The notes: generated by a model from the letters alone, not told the origin. Positions 30,003 to 40,035 are shown, numbered from the stretch's first letter. The stretch: DNA of 64,000 nt from Lepidostoma basale (GCA_022606425.2 JAHDVF020000441.1:372001-436000); one strand, 5' to 3'. Numbers and translations: made by a program.

Positions 30003-30067
30003 TATATAACATTTTCATTTGAATAAGTTGTGAAGGATTGAAAACCTTTAAAGTAAACAGAATTAGT

Positions 30068-30415
30068 ATTACTAACTAACTAATCATCCCGCCGTCTCCC
30101 CGAAGGGGTAGGCAGAAAGAATGTACTGCCACATTTTTCTTTCCTGACATATTTCTCTCGATTCCTCTACATTCATACACCGTGTCATGCACGCGCGTCG
30201 ATTTCTTTGACTCCTCACATGGCCGACATTCAATATTTGATTTATTTGATCGTGCCAAGCTTTCCTTGGTCTTCTTCTATTTCTGATTCCATTTACATCG
30301 TTAACATATAATATTTTAACCATTCTTTCTTCATTCAATCTTTCCACATGTCCAAACCATCTTAATGATCCTTTCATTATTTTGTTCATAACACTATCAT
30401 TCGCATTCACTTCTT
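30068..30415 (-). mobile_element. LINE-T 3' end, minus strand, open frame
   Basis: The minus-strand frame 30,410-30,084 reads MKGSLRWFGHVERLNEERM, VNDVNGIRNRRRPRKAWHDQ and MWQYILSAYPFGETA, then the tail complement at 30,071-30,085. 108 codons are open to the natural end. Confidence 0.83.
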
Positions 30416-30420
30416 ATATG

Positions 30421-30500
30421 TCCCCGTGGTTGTTTAATCTATATATGGACAAGTGTACGAAAGAGCTGAAAGGGTTGGATGTAGGTGCCAAAGTATTACA
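30421..30500 (+). mobile_element. RTE-like LINE RT scrap
   Basis: The plus strand reads S-P-W-L-F-N-L-Y-M-D-K-C-T-K-E-L-K-G-L-D-V, the segment just before the catalytic box in the element at 5,935-6,760. It adjoins the 5' end of an inverted LINE-T copy. Confidence 0.6.
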
Positions 30501-31289
30501 TTATTATATACTAACTGGTGTTTATCTCTTATATTTTTTTATTTAAAAATTTAATTAAAAAAACAATTATGCTAAGTGTACTTATAAAATAAATATAACT
30601 TTTTCAAATGGAACCAGAGTTGTATGTATGTTACTCTCACCGATAAGTTGGTAAAAATATGTGATGGCGAATATCATACTTCGATAGCTACACGAAATCT
30701 CCTGCAATGATGTCACGTACAAAAATAAAATAAAATCGATATTCTTGATTTTTCAGCATTTTATCGATGAATCTCGAACATTTTAAAAGGTTTGTTATTT
30801 AATTTGTTTATGTAATCTACGTATTTATATTAGTAAAAAAGATTACGATTATAGTACCCGGCATATTACAGCTTATCAAAGTAATTGTTGTTTGGAATAG
30901 ATTACACAAAAAAAACATACAATTGTATTGAATAATATTTTAAAACGTAATCATTGATAAGTGTAGAATGCACGTACGCATTCACCAATGTGACCTTTTC
31001 TGGACATCTGGTGATTTTCAAAACATTTGGAGAGTAAATAATAGTGGCTGCTGTTCATACTGAAATGTATCTCTGTGTACATAATGTGTACGTAAGTGCA
31101 GGTTCATTGTAAACTCTACTTGAAATTTGAAATGAGAGACGACCAAAGAAATCCATTGGCGTTGTCTATGATTAATGAAAATAATGTCTCTACCAGAACA
31201 TGGCAACGAACTGTCGAAACCGGTTGAATCCATAAACCTTAGTGGAATCAAATTAAATATATGATATTTCTTCTAATTAAAATGTTAAT
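30501..31289. other. AT-rich stretch with one hairpin-like scrap
   Basis: No gene. At 31,185-31,235, AACTGTCGAAACCGGTTGAA resembles the GAAA-CCGG-UU order of the hammerhead-like families, but no CTGANGA was found in place. Confidence 0.35.
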
Positions 31290-31553
31290 GTTAGAATGGT
31301 AAAAAAATTATATGTTAACGATGTAAATGGAACCAGAAATGGAGGAAGACCGAGGAAAACGTGACACGATCAAATAAATCAAATATTGAATGTCGGCCAT
31401 GTGAGGAGTCAGAGAAATCGACGCGCGTACATGACACGATGTATGAATGTTGAGGAAGCGAGAGAAATATGTCAGGAAAGAAAATTGGGGCAGTCCATTC
31501 TTTCTGCCTACCCCTTCGGGGAGACGGCGTGATGGTTAGTTAGCTAGTTAGTT
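31290..31553 (+). mobile_element. LINE-T 3' end with tail
   Basis: It begins in the E-R-M-V-K-K equivalent and continues with VNDVNGTRNGGRPRKT, then a stop in place of the W-H-D-Q tryptophan, then GHVRSQRNRRAYMTRCMNVE. It ends GGCGTGATGGTTAGTTAGC. Confidence 0.83.
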
Positions 31554-31614
31554 AATATTTACGCCATACTTATAACATCTGTCAGATCATGTAAACAATT
31601 TTATAATATTTCAA

Positions 31615-31690
31615 AAATGCATCTTTATAATATCTATCACTGAAGAAGGACTGGTTGTCCGAAACATGTCAATGTAATTTTTTTTAAATA
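31615..31690 (+). repeat. Single hammerhead-like hairpin
   Basis: CTGAAGA (31,640-31,646), an extra A, stem GGAC/GTCC, GAAA (31,661-31,664), CATG and U-C ending at 31,670. Helix I is poor. No inverted partner was found nearby, unlike most members. Confidence 0.5.
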
Positions 31691-32169
31691 AAAGTGTTGT
31701 ATATACAAAGTTTATAAACATGAAAAAGAGAAATAAATATATGATTATAATGAAAATTTTGATGGATTTATTTTTATTTTCATTACTTACAATGATCTTC
31801 CACCTAGAATTTCAAACAATAACATTAATATTTTGTAGTATATGATTCTTAAATACCTTTATTACTCAAATATTATAAACGTCAAACTCAAATATTTAAT
31901 AAATAATTAAAGAATTTTACCAAAAAAAGTTTTATATTTTATGATAAAGATCGATATTGCATATGTGCCGATATTGCAAAAAAAGTGTTAATTGTAATAA
32001 TTATTCACCTTAAAACATGTTTCGAATGGTTGCCACCTTACCTCGATGTAAATATCCATATTTTTAAGTTTAAAAAAGCAACGTTTTTTAAATATATATG
32101 AATACTGCACATTCGTCGGTCTAGTGATGAAAACACAAGTTTTACGATATGGTCGGAGGTGCCAAACAA
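31691..32169. other. AT-rich stretch, no gene
   Basis: Nothing recognised. Confidence 0.35.
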
Positions 32170-32300
32170 TTCGTGAAAACGCCAGTTTTCTAGAAGTTTT
32201 ATTATATTTTATGGGAATGACATGTTTTGTCCTTCTAAGGCATTATCAAATATTTGATTAGATACATTTTTTTTGAAAATAAAATATTGTAATTCCTAAA
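32170..32300. repeat. Hairpin family B, left arm
   Basis: GTTTTCTAGAAGTTTTATTA, TTTTATGGGAATGACATG and TTTTGTCCTTCTAAGGC match 56,815-56,900. The right arm is missing. Confidence 0.55.
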
Positions 32301-32424
32301 AGATCTATCTAGAAATTCCTTAAATTATAACTTTTTTCTCGCATAGTACACGTGCTTGTAATGATCATACAACCACGCGACACCAATATATAAGATTTTT
32401 TTAGAATTTTTTTTTCTTGTTCCT

Positions 32425-33260
32425 ACCAACAGTGAAGTAATTAAAAAATATTAACATATTTACAAGTTCCAAAATTTTGTCAGATGTGGTGTCGTAAGAA
32501 GGGCGGAATGGTGAATGTTGTTAAACATAAAGTGATCGTTTAACCCAACCAATGACCATATTCTGTTTCTAAATAATTTACATCTTCGTCTCTATTGAGA
32601 TACAATTAATCCTTATAAGATTTTTAATGAAAAAAAATCAACAGAAAATACACTCCACGCCCCTGAACATATACACAACGATAATGCAATTTATCTAAAG
32701 TCACGTTTCCCTTTTACTGTTACAATTTTATGAAATTAAAAACTTAGTGGTGCAAACAGGACGAGTTGATTTGATTTCGTTCCTGGGCGAGACAGAGTAA
32801 ATAAAAATACGTTATACGGTACCAATAAACCCTTCGTGTTGTTGAAAGTTTAAAAGCATCGTATCCGTAAGAATGTTGGTTCAGTTCATATAAAGAATTT
32901 AATTATATGAATTGAACCAAATAAATAAAATATTCATAGCTAAACACTGTATTGGGTAATTGAGGGGTATCATAACAAATATGCCAAGTATCAAAAATGT
33001 AAAAATGTGTTTTTTTAATTTATACAAATACTTACAGACAAATACTGGATTTTACACATTGCGGGTTAATTATTTTTAAGGATTAATTGTATCTCAATAG
33101 AGACGAAGATGAGGCGTTTATAAGACTTATGACCTATTATTGGTTGGGTTAAGCGATCACTTTATGTTAACAACATTCCCCATTCCACCCTTCTTACGAC
33201 CATCACGTCTGACAAATTTTTGGAACTTGTATATATGCTAATATGTTAAAACACTTCACA
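32425..33260. mobile_element. Foldback element with about 190-bp terminal inverted repeats
   Basis: The left arm (32,425-32,620) and right arm (33,060-33,260) are inverted copies. Shared words are ACAAGTTCCAAAA-TTTGTCAGA, GTCGTAAGAAGGG, GCGAT or GTGATC-TTAACCCAACCAA and CTCTATTGAGATACAATTAA. The 440-base middle is non-coding and holds a palindrome of GGTTCAGTTCATATA at 32,878-32,918. No transposase was found. Confidence 0.7.
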
Positions 33261-33340
33261 TTTTTAGGTCAATATACACTAGCGCCATCTATTAAGATTA
33301 TTTGTAAGCATTATATGTTTCCAAAAAAACATTATATGTT

Positions 33341-33379
33341 TTCGTCTTCGTCTCTATTGAAATACAATTAATCCGTAAA
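33341..33379 (+). repeat. Scrap of the foldback element arm
   Basis: TCTTCGTCTCTATTGAAATA then CAATTAATCCGT repeats the inner end of the arm. Confidence 0.5.
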
Positions 33380-33539
33380 AATGTGTCTTTCATCTCAATT
33401 GGCGTTGAACATTAAAGCCAATCACTAAATATTTGTTTAAAGGTGCTAAGTGATTAAATAATATAGTGTAGTTCAAACTTCACCCTAAAAATCCCACCAG
33501 TGATACACATTTTAAAATAAATAGTGTTTTCGTTAAAAA

Positions 33540-33760
33540 TGAAATTAAATACTTTTCACTTAGTATAAACCTCTTTATTGAGTTAGTAGTTGATTTCACT
33601 CTACAACAAACTTCCTCAGGGCTATACATCAACTGTTTTCTTCCTCGACTCTATTCACAAACCATTTTGTGTATAGGCCTGAAGAAGCTCGCTACAGAGT
33701 GAAACCGGTTGGCACTGCTAACTCAATAAAGTGGTTTATACGTCGTGGAAAGTGTTTAAT
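33540..33760. repeat. Inverted hammerhead-like pair
   Basis: The right arm has CTGAAGA, an extra A, stem GCTC/GAGT and GAAACCGGTT (about 33,677-33,712). The left arm has the complement of CTGAGGA near 33,611-33,617. Outer arms TATTGAGTTAG and CTAACTCAATA pair up. Helix I is weak and the UC is replaced by UU, so activity is unlikely. Confidence 0.5.
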
Positions 33761-33887
33761 TTTATTTTTGAATATGTCAAACCAATATGTAATAATACCA
33801 CTATGGTGGGTTCTTATTTCACTTAGCACCTTTATAACAACCAGCCTTCAATTAGTGAAATTATTACTCTTGATGATATACATATAA

Positions 33888-34436
33888 AGTAAAAAGTTTT
33901 CGTTGTCAAAAAATTTCAATTGAATGTTTTACTAACTAATTTTATTATTAGTGATATTACGTGTTTACCGGCATGCTATTTTCATTTTCTCTGGCGATAA
34001 CACTTACAGAACTTTCCGCGTAAATCTAAAGATACACACCTTGTACTTGTGTGTACCCGTAATATTATCGTTCGTGTCGACGTGACGAAGAGCGCGAATT
34101 GCTCTCGATTCGGCAGAACAACACATTCATAACACAGCAACAAGCTGCGCCAAGATACCAACCAGATCAAAAAAATCTTTGTTTTTTGCAAACATCGTTC
34201 AATCAAGCATTGCATTTCAACCAAGATATAAAATCTATTTGAATGATACTATCCGTTAGAATACAAAAATACTCTTAGTAGAATAAGACGTTAACATTGT
34301 GAAATTTCATATTTATTTTTATATAATCCGGCGGAAACACTATAATTCATCAAAATTATTAACTGTTTAATTAAAAACAAAGTTAAAATATTACATTCTA
34401 TTTATTTGATTTCTATGAAAAGTTTAATGTAACATG
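33888..34436. other. No gene recognised
   Basis: The stretch is AT-rich, with a less AT-rich block at 33,970-34,150 (AACACTTACAGAACTTTCCG, CGTGTCGACGTGACGAAGAG) that matches nothing else here. An 80-codon minus frame has no motif. Confidence 0.35.
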
Positions 34437-34680
34437 GCCTTCGTGGCCGAGTGGTAAGTGCATTGACTGCCACTTCGAAGGTTTCGGGTTCGATTCTCGG
34501 CGAGGGCAGTGTATTGTCACACTGTCTTTGGTCTGGTGTAGAATTCACGTGACAATAAAAATGGTGATAGATTAGCTACATATATATCAAGAGAATCACT
34601 ATGATAGCTATGGATACCCTTTACATCGATTTGGCTCACGCTGTCATGATGTAAAGAGCGAATAAACAATAATAAAAAAA
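34437..34680 (+). repeat. tRNA-derived SINE, best preserved copy
   Basis: Reference copy. The head GCCTTCGTGGCCGAGTGGTA holds the box A consensus, and GGTTTCGGGTTCGATTCTCG holds box B about 35 bases later, the spacing of RNA polymerase III promoters. There follow GTCACACTGTC, GGTCTGGTGTAGAATTCACG, AAGAGAATCACTATGATAGC, TTGGCTCACGCTGTCATGAT and an A-rich tail. The head cannot fold into a complete functional tRNA because the acceptor 3' half is missing. Confidence 0.8.
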
Positions 34681-34839
34681 TAAAATAAAAAGATTTTATC
34701 CCAACTTTTCTTGGCTAATCAGCTTGTCAATAAATAAATGCATTTTGATATTATAACAAAGTTTAATAATTATATTAATAAAGTAAACCACTGTTTTTTC
34801 ACAATCAAATTAATTTTTCTCGACATGCATTGAATGTAT

Positions 34840-34970
34840 TGTACCTTCATCAATGTGAGAATGATATGAACTCAATATTTGATTTGTTATACCTCCTTCA
34901 TTGGGAGAAGGATATTGGGAATGTCAATATTTGTTCATATCGTTCTCACGATGATGAAAGTATATAACGT
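34840..34970. repeat. Imperfect hairpin pair, hammerhead-related in part
   Basis: ACCTTCATCAATGTGAGAAT and TCTCACGATGATGAAAGT are inverted arms about 80 bases apart. The right arm has ATGATGA but no GAAA box after it. Confidence 0.4.
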
Positions 34971-35089
34971 TAAAAAAACAGTGTTTGAATTTATAATAAC
35001 ACTTTTGAATGGAATTAGGAGAACAAAGAAATAAAACTAAATATTTAAGTTTTTATTATATTTTAAACTGTTAAATTATATAACTTAGT

Positions 35090-35410
35090 TTTATGTATCA
35101 CAATTGTATTATATTTTACACGACAACTGTTTCGTCAACCTATGTTGACATCATCATGTGTTACAATAATATATCAAATATATAATTTTTGTGATTTTTC
35201 GAACCTTTATGTGTATTTGTTCCATTCAAAATATTCAAATTTACATAGGAACAAATTGACATAAGAACAAAAAAAAACAAAAAAAAAGAAATTATTCAAA
35301 TTGACATAGGAACAAATACACATAAAGGTTCGAAATATCACTAAAATTTGCTATTTGATATATTATTGTAACACCTGATGATGCAACATAAAAACAAAGT
35401 CATTTAATTT
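35090..35410. repeat. Inverted hammerhead-like pair related to 23.5 kb
   Basis: The left (minus) arm 35,118-35,162 has TGATGA, one extra T, stem GTCAAC/GTTGAC, GAAACAGTTGTC and a helix I GTAACAC/GTGT. C3 of the core is changed to A. The right arm keeps CTGATGA (35,375-35,381) but is cut off after TGCAACAT. Between them AAATTGACATAGGAACAAAT-type sequence occurs twice. Confidence 0.55.
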
Positions 35411-35470
35411 AATAAAATTGTGATTCATAAAACAAAGTCATTTAATTAAAACAGTTTAAAATGTACCATA

Positions 35471-35919
35471 CAGGTATCATAGTGTTTCGGCCAAAACAAT
35501 GTACTATTTTTTTTCATTACTTACGATAAACGTCAATTATGAAATATCAAACAGCATTAACATTTTAAACGTATTTGGTTAATATATTTTTTTATTTAAA
35601 TACATACTGCAAAAAAGGCAAAGCCTTGTTTATCTGAAAGGGAAGGCCGATAGAATAATCGCCATACTCATTACCTCATATTGCTCTTATCGCTTATTTT
35701 ACATAATTAACGAATATCTATTTCACTAATTATTATTTCTATGTCATTTATATTTGTCACAAAGTATACGGTAAAGGAACTCAAACATTATGTATGCTTA
35801 TATTTAGTTTAAGTACATTTTTTCATCCTCTAAATCGGACCGATTTCAGCTCGAAACTATGTTTTCAAATGAAATCAATGTATTTTCTGAGAAGATTCCA
35901 AACAAAATTAAAATTTAAG
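35471..35919. other. AT-rich stretch, no gene
   Basis: Nothing recognised apart from a scrap GTGTTTCGGCCAAAACAATG near 35,480 that also occurs at 23,915. Confidence 0.35.
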
Positions 35920-36070
35920 GTATCTATTACGAACAGGTAAAATATAATATATTATATATAACATAATATCAGGAACGCATGAGAGATGGTTCGACTTTAG
36001 AAAGACGAGATGCTATCTAAATTCAAGACTATTTGTCTTCAGAACCTACTTTCAATAATATGAAAGCCCT
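35920..36070 (-). mobile_element. Jockey-like LINE 3' scrap, minus strand
   Basis: The minus strand has TTATTGAAAGTAGGTTCTGA, AAAGTCGAACCATCTCTCAT and GCGTTCCTGATATTATG, the 3' UTR of the family at 20,420. Confidence 0.6.
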
Positions 36071-36335
36071 TGTTATAACATGTTTATATATTTGTTGTCT
36101 AGAAATTTATATTAGTAAAAACTTGTTTTTTTATAAATAAGTAGACAACATGGACAATATAGCGAGCACTAGCGAATTTAAGACAAAAGTGGAAGCAGAT
36201 GTTTAAAATTTTATTATTTCATTAATTATTATTAGATAATGAATAGTAGAGGTCGAAAAAGAACTTATGTATTTAAAATATTAAAAATCCACCTTTCTAC
36301 TAATATCCCGTCGTCTTGCAGAGATATAATAGAAA

Positions 36336-36746
36336 TTGTATTATTATTACAAGTTCATAGACATAATCAAACGAAATATTTCATTGTTGATTGAATATAA
36401 TATTGTTCTCGTAAAAAAGGGCAAAAAATCTACCCCCGATTATAAGCAATTGTTATTCAAGGCCATTTATTCAAGTTCACAAGCGGATTACATAAATTTG
36501 AAAACATTTTCCAAGAAATTGTCAGCGAGGTCGCCGAACTCGATAACCGCCTTACAGTCTGAAGTTTTTCAAAGAAAAGCCGGAAAAGTCGCGGCCTTTC
36601 AAGGCCTCGTGACTAACGGCCGCGGTTCTGACTCAGCGGGGTTCCCGCCAACCTCAACAAGAAAATCGTTTCCACATGAAAACTTTCAATTTTCCTTGTA
36701 TAATATATTATGTTACATGAAACTTAATGTGTTTGACGAATTATGA
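36336..36746 (+). other. Unrecognised ORF over a GC-richer island
   Basis: A 136-codon frame (first codon not ATG) covers a non-repeated, GC-richer block at 36,515-36,690. The peptide (FQRKAGKVAAFQGLVTNGRG and neighbours) has no domain I know. It lies 4 kb upstream of hdc on the same strand. It may be regulatory DNA rather than coding; a conserved exon cannot be excluded. Confidence 0.25.
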
Positions 36747-36779
36747 TTCACATTTTTTAACCCAATTACGCGAACGCGA

Positions 36780-36915
36780 ATAAGGAACACTCCGGGCCAC
36801 ACATGTAGCCCCACTATATAACAACCACCGAATTTTATTTTTATCTTTTTTTTCCAACAGACGCAAAAGGAATAGGCTCTTTGTAAGCCAGAAGATCCAA
36901 GTCGAAGGCCAAATC
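36780..36915 (+). repeat. Repeat X, plus strand
   Basis: GGAACACTCCGGGCCACACA, CAACAGACGCAAAAGGAATA and TGTAAGCCAGAAGATCCAAG match the 54,560 copy with an AT-rich divergence in the middle. Confidence 0.65.
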
Positions 36916-37139
36916 AAAGAATAAGGGCCACTTAATTTTGTTATTTTAAATTTCATGGCAGAAGTTCATTGCAAATAATGAAAAAAAAAGTTTTTTTTTA
37001 AATGCATATTTAGTTAAAATCCACTAATGTTTGTGCCTTCGACCGGCTCGCTGCCATCTTCTATATCAAATTTCATGGTGAGGGCTTCGAACAGTATTAT
37101 TAATATTAATATTAATATTTGTCTTTTTCTTTTTTATAA

Positions 37140-37430
37140 ACGACGTACTTTGTTTACAGCACTAACTTTAAAAAAAAAATATCAGTCATGTTTCGGACAA
37201 CCCGGTCTTTCCTCAGTGATATTATAAAGATAGTTAAAACTGATCATATTTGTAAACAATTTCATAATATTTTAAATATCTTTATAAAATCACTGAAGAA
37301 GTACCGGGTTGTCCGAAACATGTCTGAAATTTCATTTTTTTTTTTAATTTTGTGTTGTAAACAAAGTATATATATAAAAAAAAGAAAAAGACAAATAAAG
37401 CATCTACAACACAAAGTATGGCGAACATAG
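37140..37430. repeat. Inverted hammerhead-like pair, CATG family
   Basis: Left minus arm 37,184-37,216 (CTGAGGA ... GAAACATGAC) and right plus arm 37,293-37,324 (CTGAAGA, stem with one mismatch, GAAACATGTC). Outer sequences TTTGTTTACAGCACTAAC and GTGTTGTAAACAAAG pair as terminal arms. Same family as 39,300-39,690. Confidence 0.7.
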
Positions 37431-37494
37431 AAGAAATTAATATTATTATTTTACAAAAAACACAAGTTAAAAAAAAACATACAAATAATAACCA

Positions 37495-37565
37495 TTCGAG
37501 CTAAGCCGCTATAAGCCAGAAGATCCAAGAACACTCTAGGCCATTCAAATAAAGCCCCCGCATAA
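37495..37565 (+). repeat. Repeat X fragment
   Basis: GAGCTAAGCCGCTATAAGCC, AGAAGATCCAAGAACA, CACTCTAGGCCATTC and AAAGCCCCCGCATAAACCA belong to the same family in a permuted order. The end of one unit is followed by the start of the next, suggesting tandem units. Confidence 0.55.
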
Positions 37566-37569
37566 ACCA

Positions 37570-38005
37570 TCATCGTCATCATTGGCTGTCCTTCGTGTCT
37601 GAGGAAGACTGTCCTTTACGGTTGTGGGTCCACATGTGACTGAAAAGTACGATCCTGGATCCACACATTCCGGGGAAGTAGTGGAACAGTCACCGTCTTC
37701 CGATGGTCTCTCATTTCTTCTCCTCCTCCTCTCTGAGGCATCGTCTCTGCGCTATGCTTCAAAGTCCTGTGTGCCTTTATGTGCTGTTATTCACCACCCT
37801 GGTCTGTCTTCTGTAGTCTTTCCCCAACAATCACAATTAATATGAGTCTTTTAAGGTTTGCTTTAATGGAGTCCCTGAAGCGTTTTTTCTTACCACCGTG
37901 AGAACGTTTCCCTTGGGTCAGCTGAGAGTACATTATTTTCTTTGGGAGTCGTCTCAGGCATGCTGATGAAGTGACCAGCCAAACCAGACAGCTTAAACCA
38001 ACAAC
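37570..38005 (-). mobile_element. LINE RT C-terminus of another family, minus strand
   Basis: The minus strand reads LVTSSACLRRLPKKIMYSQL, TQGKRSHGGKKKRFRDSIKA and NLKRLILIVI, the G-H-V-x-R-M-P-x-x-R-L-P-K and K-R-x-x-G-G-x-K-K-R-F-x-D order at the end of a widespread animal LINE ORF. Further on it has D-P-G-S-Y-F-S-V-T-C-G-P-T-T-V. Frames shift, so it is a pseudogene. Confidence 0.65.
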
Positions 38006-38200
38006 CCTACGACCTTTATGGCAGAGTGGTTACGAGCTCTGACTTCCATGCCGAAGGTCCTGGGTTCGTTTCCCGGCGATGGCAATGTGATTGTCACACT
38101 GCCTTTGGTCTGGTGTAGAATTCACGTGACAATAAAATGGCGATAGATTGGCTACCTATCACATGTCACAAGAATCAATATAATAGCTAAAAAATAAAAA
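38006..38200 (+). repeat. tRNA-derived SINE, plus strand
   Basis: The head GACCTTTATGGCAGAGTGGT and box B GGTCCTGGGTTCGTTTCCCG are followed by GTGTGATTGT CACACTG, then TCTGGTGTAGAATTCACGTG and ATCACATGTCACAAGAATCA. The 3' tail is shortened. Box B is mutated at one base. Confidence 0.72.
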
Positions 38201-38269
38201 TTGTATACAGTAATTGGGTCCAAACAACCTGTTGTGTACATAAAAAAAAAATAATAAAAAAATCCAATC

Positions 38270-38500
38270 ACCCTTCCAACAATATTTTGCATTCAAAAGT
38301 CATTTGAGCTAAATCCCTGTAAGTCAAAAGATCCAAGAACAAGCAACACTCCACACTATACAAATCAAGCCCCGCATAAACCAACAACACACCAAATAAC
38401 CATTATAACAATTTTCCCATCAGTCGTAAGAGGAATAGCCATAAGAGTTGAACCTCCGTAAGCCGGAAGATTCAAGTCCAAGTGGAAGTCCAAAAATAAA
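38270..38500 (+). repeat. Repeat X, about 1.7 tandem units
   Basis: Two successive ends, CCTGTAAGTCAAAAGATCCA and CCGTAAGCCGGAAGATTCAA, are about 130 bases apart. Each is preceded by CCAACAAT or ACAATTTTCCCATC words. This is direct evidence that Repeat X can be tandem. Confidence 0.65.
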
Positions 38501-38599
38501 TTTTTATTAAGTTAATTAACTCCCGTGAAAAATTCATCCACAAAACTTGCAATGCAATATATATTAAATTTATTGAAAGCTAAGGCATTAATTAACACT

Positions 38600-39250
38600 G
38601 TGGAATTCCAAAGTGATATACTTAGGGAATTGAAAAAAACTTTGTTCATTTTCCACAAAATATTAAAAAATATTTAAAAAAACACGACATGTTTCGGAGG
38701 ATACTTTCATTTCTAGTTGTAAATATACAATAAAAACTAAACAAAGAAAGACTAATATTAAAAGTGCATTTAAAATTTGATACAAAAATTTTAATTTAAA
38801 AATTAACCTGGGCTAATTGTTACAAGTACTAATAATATTTTTTAATAGTATTTGTAACAACACCCAAGTCTCCCAAGCTCCCATTCCCAATCATATGCAA
38901 ACTAATCATTTATTAATTTCTATTTAATATATGTTTTTTCAAAAATGTACGTGTATGTCTTTTCTAAATTACAAATTTATATTTTTATATTATCATTATA
39001 TATTATTATTGATTCATATTATTTATTAGTTATTACCGTAAAAAAATAATTATTAGAAGTTGTAGCCTAGGTTAATTTTTTAATTTAATTTTTTCTATCG
39101 AATTTTAAATGCGTTTTTTATATTAGTCTTTCATTGTTTAGTTTTTATTATATATTATATTTACATCTGAAGATGGAGGTATCCACCGAAACATGTCGTG
39201 TTTTGAAATATTTTTTAATATTTTGTGGAAAATAAACATAGTTTTTTTCA
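38600..39250. repeat. Inverted hammerhead-like pair, 500 bases apart
   Basis: Arms AAAATATTAAAAAATATTT plus ACACGACATGTTTCGG (left) and CCGAAACATGTCGTGTTTTG plus AAATATTTTTTAATATTTTG (right) are inverted. The right core is nearly complete; the left has CTAGAAA in place of CTGANGA. Confidence 0.65.
39162..39202 (+). ncRNA. Hammerhead-ribozyme-like motif
   Basis: Helix I ACAT/GTGT (with a U-G pair) encloses CTGAAGA (39,167-39,173), stem TGGA/TCCA around GGTA, GAAA (39,188-39,191), CATG and U-C with cleavage predicted after C 39,197. Two C residues between stem and GAAA are unusual. Helix III would be one base pair in a monomer, so activity may need a dimer through the ACATGT palindrome. Confidence 0.5.
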
Positions 39251-39366
39251 ATATCCAATGTATACGAGTATCAAAATAAATTAAATTAAAATAATTACAA
39301 TAGTCTGTTTGTCTTTTTTTATATATATTTTGTTTACAACACTTACATTAAAAAAAAAAATTAAAT

Positions 39367-39408
39367 ATCAGACATGTTTCGGACAACCCAGTTCTTCCTC
39401 AGTAATAT
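39367..39408 (-). ncRNA. Hammerhead-ribozyme-like motif, minus arm
   Basis: Minus strand: CTGAGGA (39,402-39,396), extra A, stem GAAC/GTCC with one mismatch, GAAA, CATG, UC ending at 39,371. Helix I ATATTA/TGATAT has six possible pairs including one U-G. Confidence 0.5.
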
Positions 39409-39548
39409 CGAAAAGATATTTTAAATATTATGAAATTGTTACCAAATATGATCAGTTTTGACAGATGTTATCATTTGTCTATAACATCTGTCAAAACTGA
39501 TCATATTTGTAAACAATATTATATTATAATATTTTAAATATCTATATA

Positions 39549-39592
39549 ACATCACTGATGAAGGACCGGGTTGTCCGAAACATGTCTGATAT
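39549..39592 (+). ncRNA. Hammerhead-ribozyme-like motif, best core in window
   Basis: CTGATGA (39,555-39,561) is the exact canonical core. It is followed by one extra A, helix II GGAC/GTCC with loop CGGGTT, GAAA (39,577-39,580), CATG, U-C. Cleavage is predicted after C 39,585. Helix I pairs ATCA before the core with TGAT after the cleavage site. One extra nucleotide after A9 is known from a natural viroid hammerhead, so it does not exclude activity. Confidence 0.6.
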
Positions 39593-39789
39593 TTAATTTT
39601 TTTTAAGTTAGTGTTGTAAACAAAGTATATAAGAAAGAAAAATACAAATAAAATATCTACAACACAAAGTATGGCGAACATAGAAGAAATAAAAGGAACA
39701 ATAGTTTGTATTTATTTTAATTTTATACATAAAAATTACTTAAAGACATGCATATAAAAAAATATGAAAATATGACAATATGTAATAGA

Positions 39790-39880
39790 GTTCTAGTGCC
39801 AACCCTTATTATTATTTTGTTGAATAACTCTTCTATAATACATCATAACAACGCGAGCCAAATCGGTATAAAGGGTAAAC
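39790..39880 (-). repeat. SINE tail, minus strand
   Basis: The minus strand reads ACCCTTTATACCGATTTGGC, TCGCGTTGTTATGATG and GAATAGAAGAGTTATTCAACA-like words, the 3' end of the SINE. Confidence 0.55.
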
Positions 39881-39949
39881 ATATTTAATACCTGTATTTT
39901 ATTAATTATGTATTTTTTTAAATTTACGAATCGGTGAAAATGGTAAAAA

Positions 39950-40035
39950 GCTAATAAAGGTGTAAATGGTATAGCTAACCGGTTACGCCAGACTGATTGG
40001 CATCAACAGACTGGTCTACTATTATATTGATTATC
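39950..40035. repeat. CCGGTC-family hairpin scrap
   Basis: ACCGGTTACGCCAGACTGAT and GGCATCAACAGACTGGTC match the centre of 54,925-55,150 with substitutions. Confidence 0.5.

Larger units (their letters stand above)
39300..39690. repeat. Inverted hammerhead-like pair, best preserved
   Basis: The left minus arm (39,365-39,412) and right plus arm (39,545-39,595) both carry the full order CTGANGA, A, stem, loop, stem, GAAA, CATG, UC with good helix I. The words AACTGATCATATTT and AAATATGATCAGTTTTGACA pair between them. The outer ends TTTGTTTACAACACTTAC and GTTAGTGTTGTAAACAAAG pair as terminal arms. Confidence 0.75.

Noticed and set aside
33677..33712. Active hammerhead at 33.7 kb
   Set aside because: The GAAA and stem II are good, but helix I does not pair and the cleavage dinucleotide is UU, so it was kept only as a decayed relative.
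34437..34510. Possible functional tRNA gene
   Set aside because: Boxes A and B are present but the 3' half of the acceptor stem is missing and a SINE body follows; same in the other copies.
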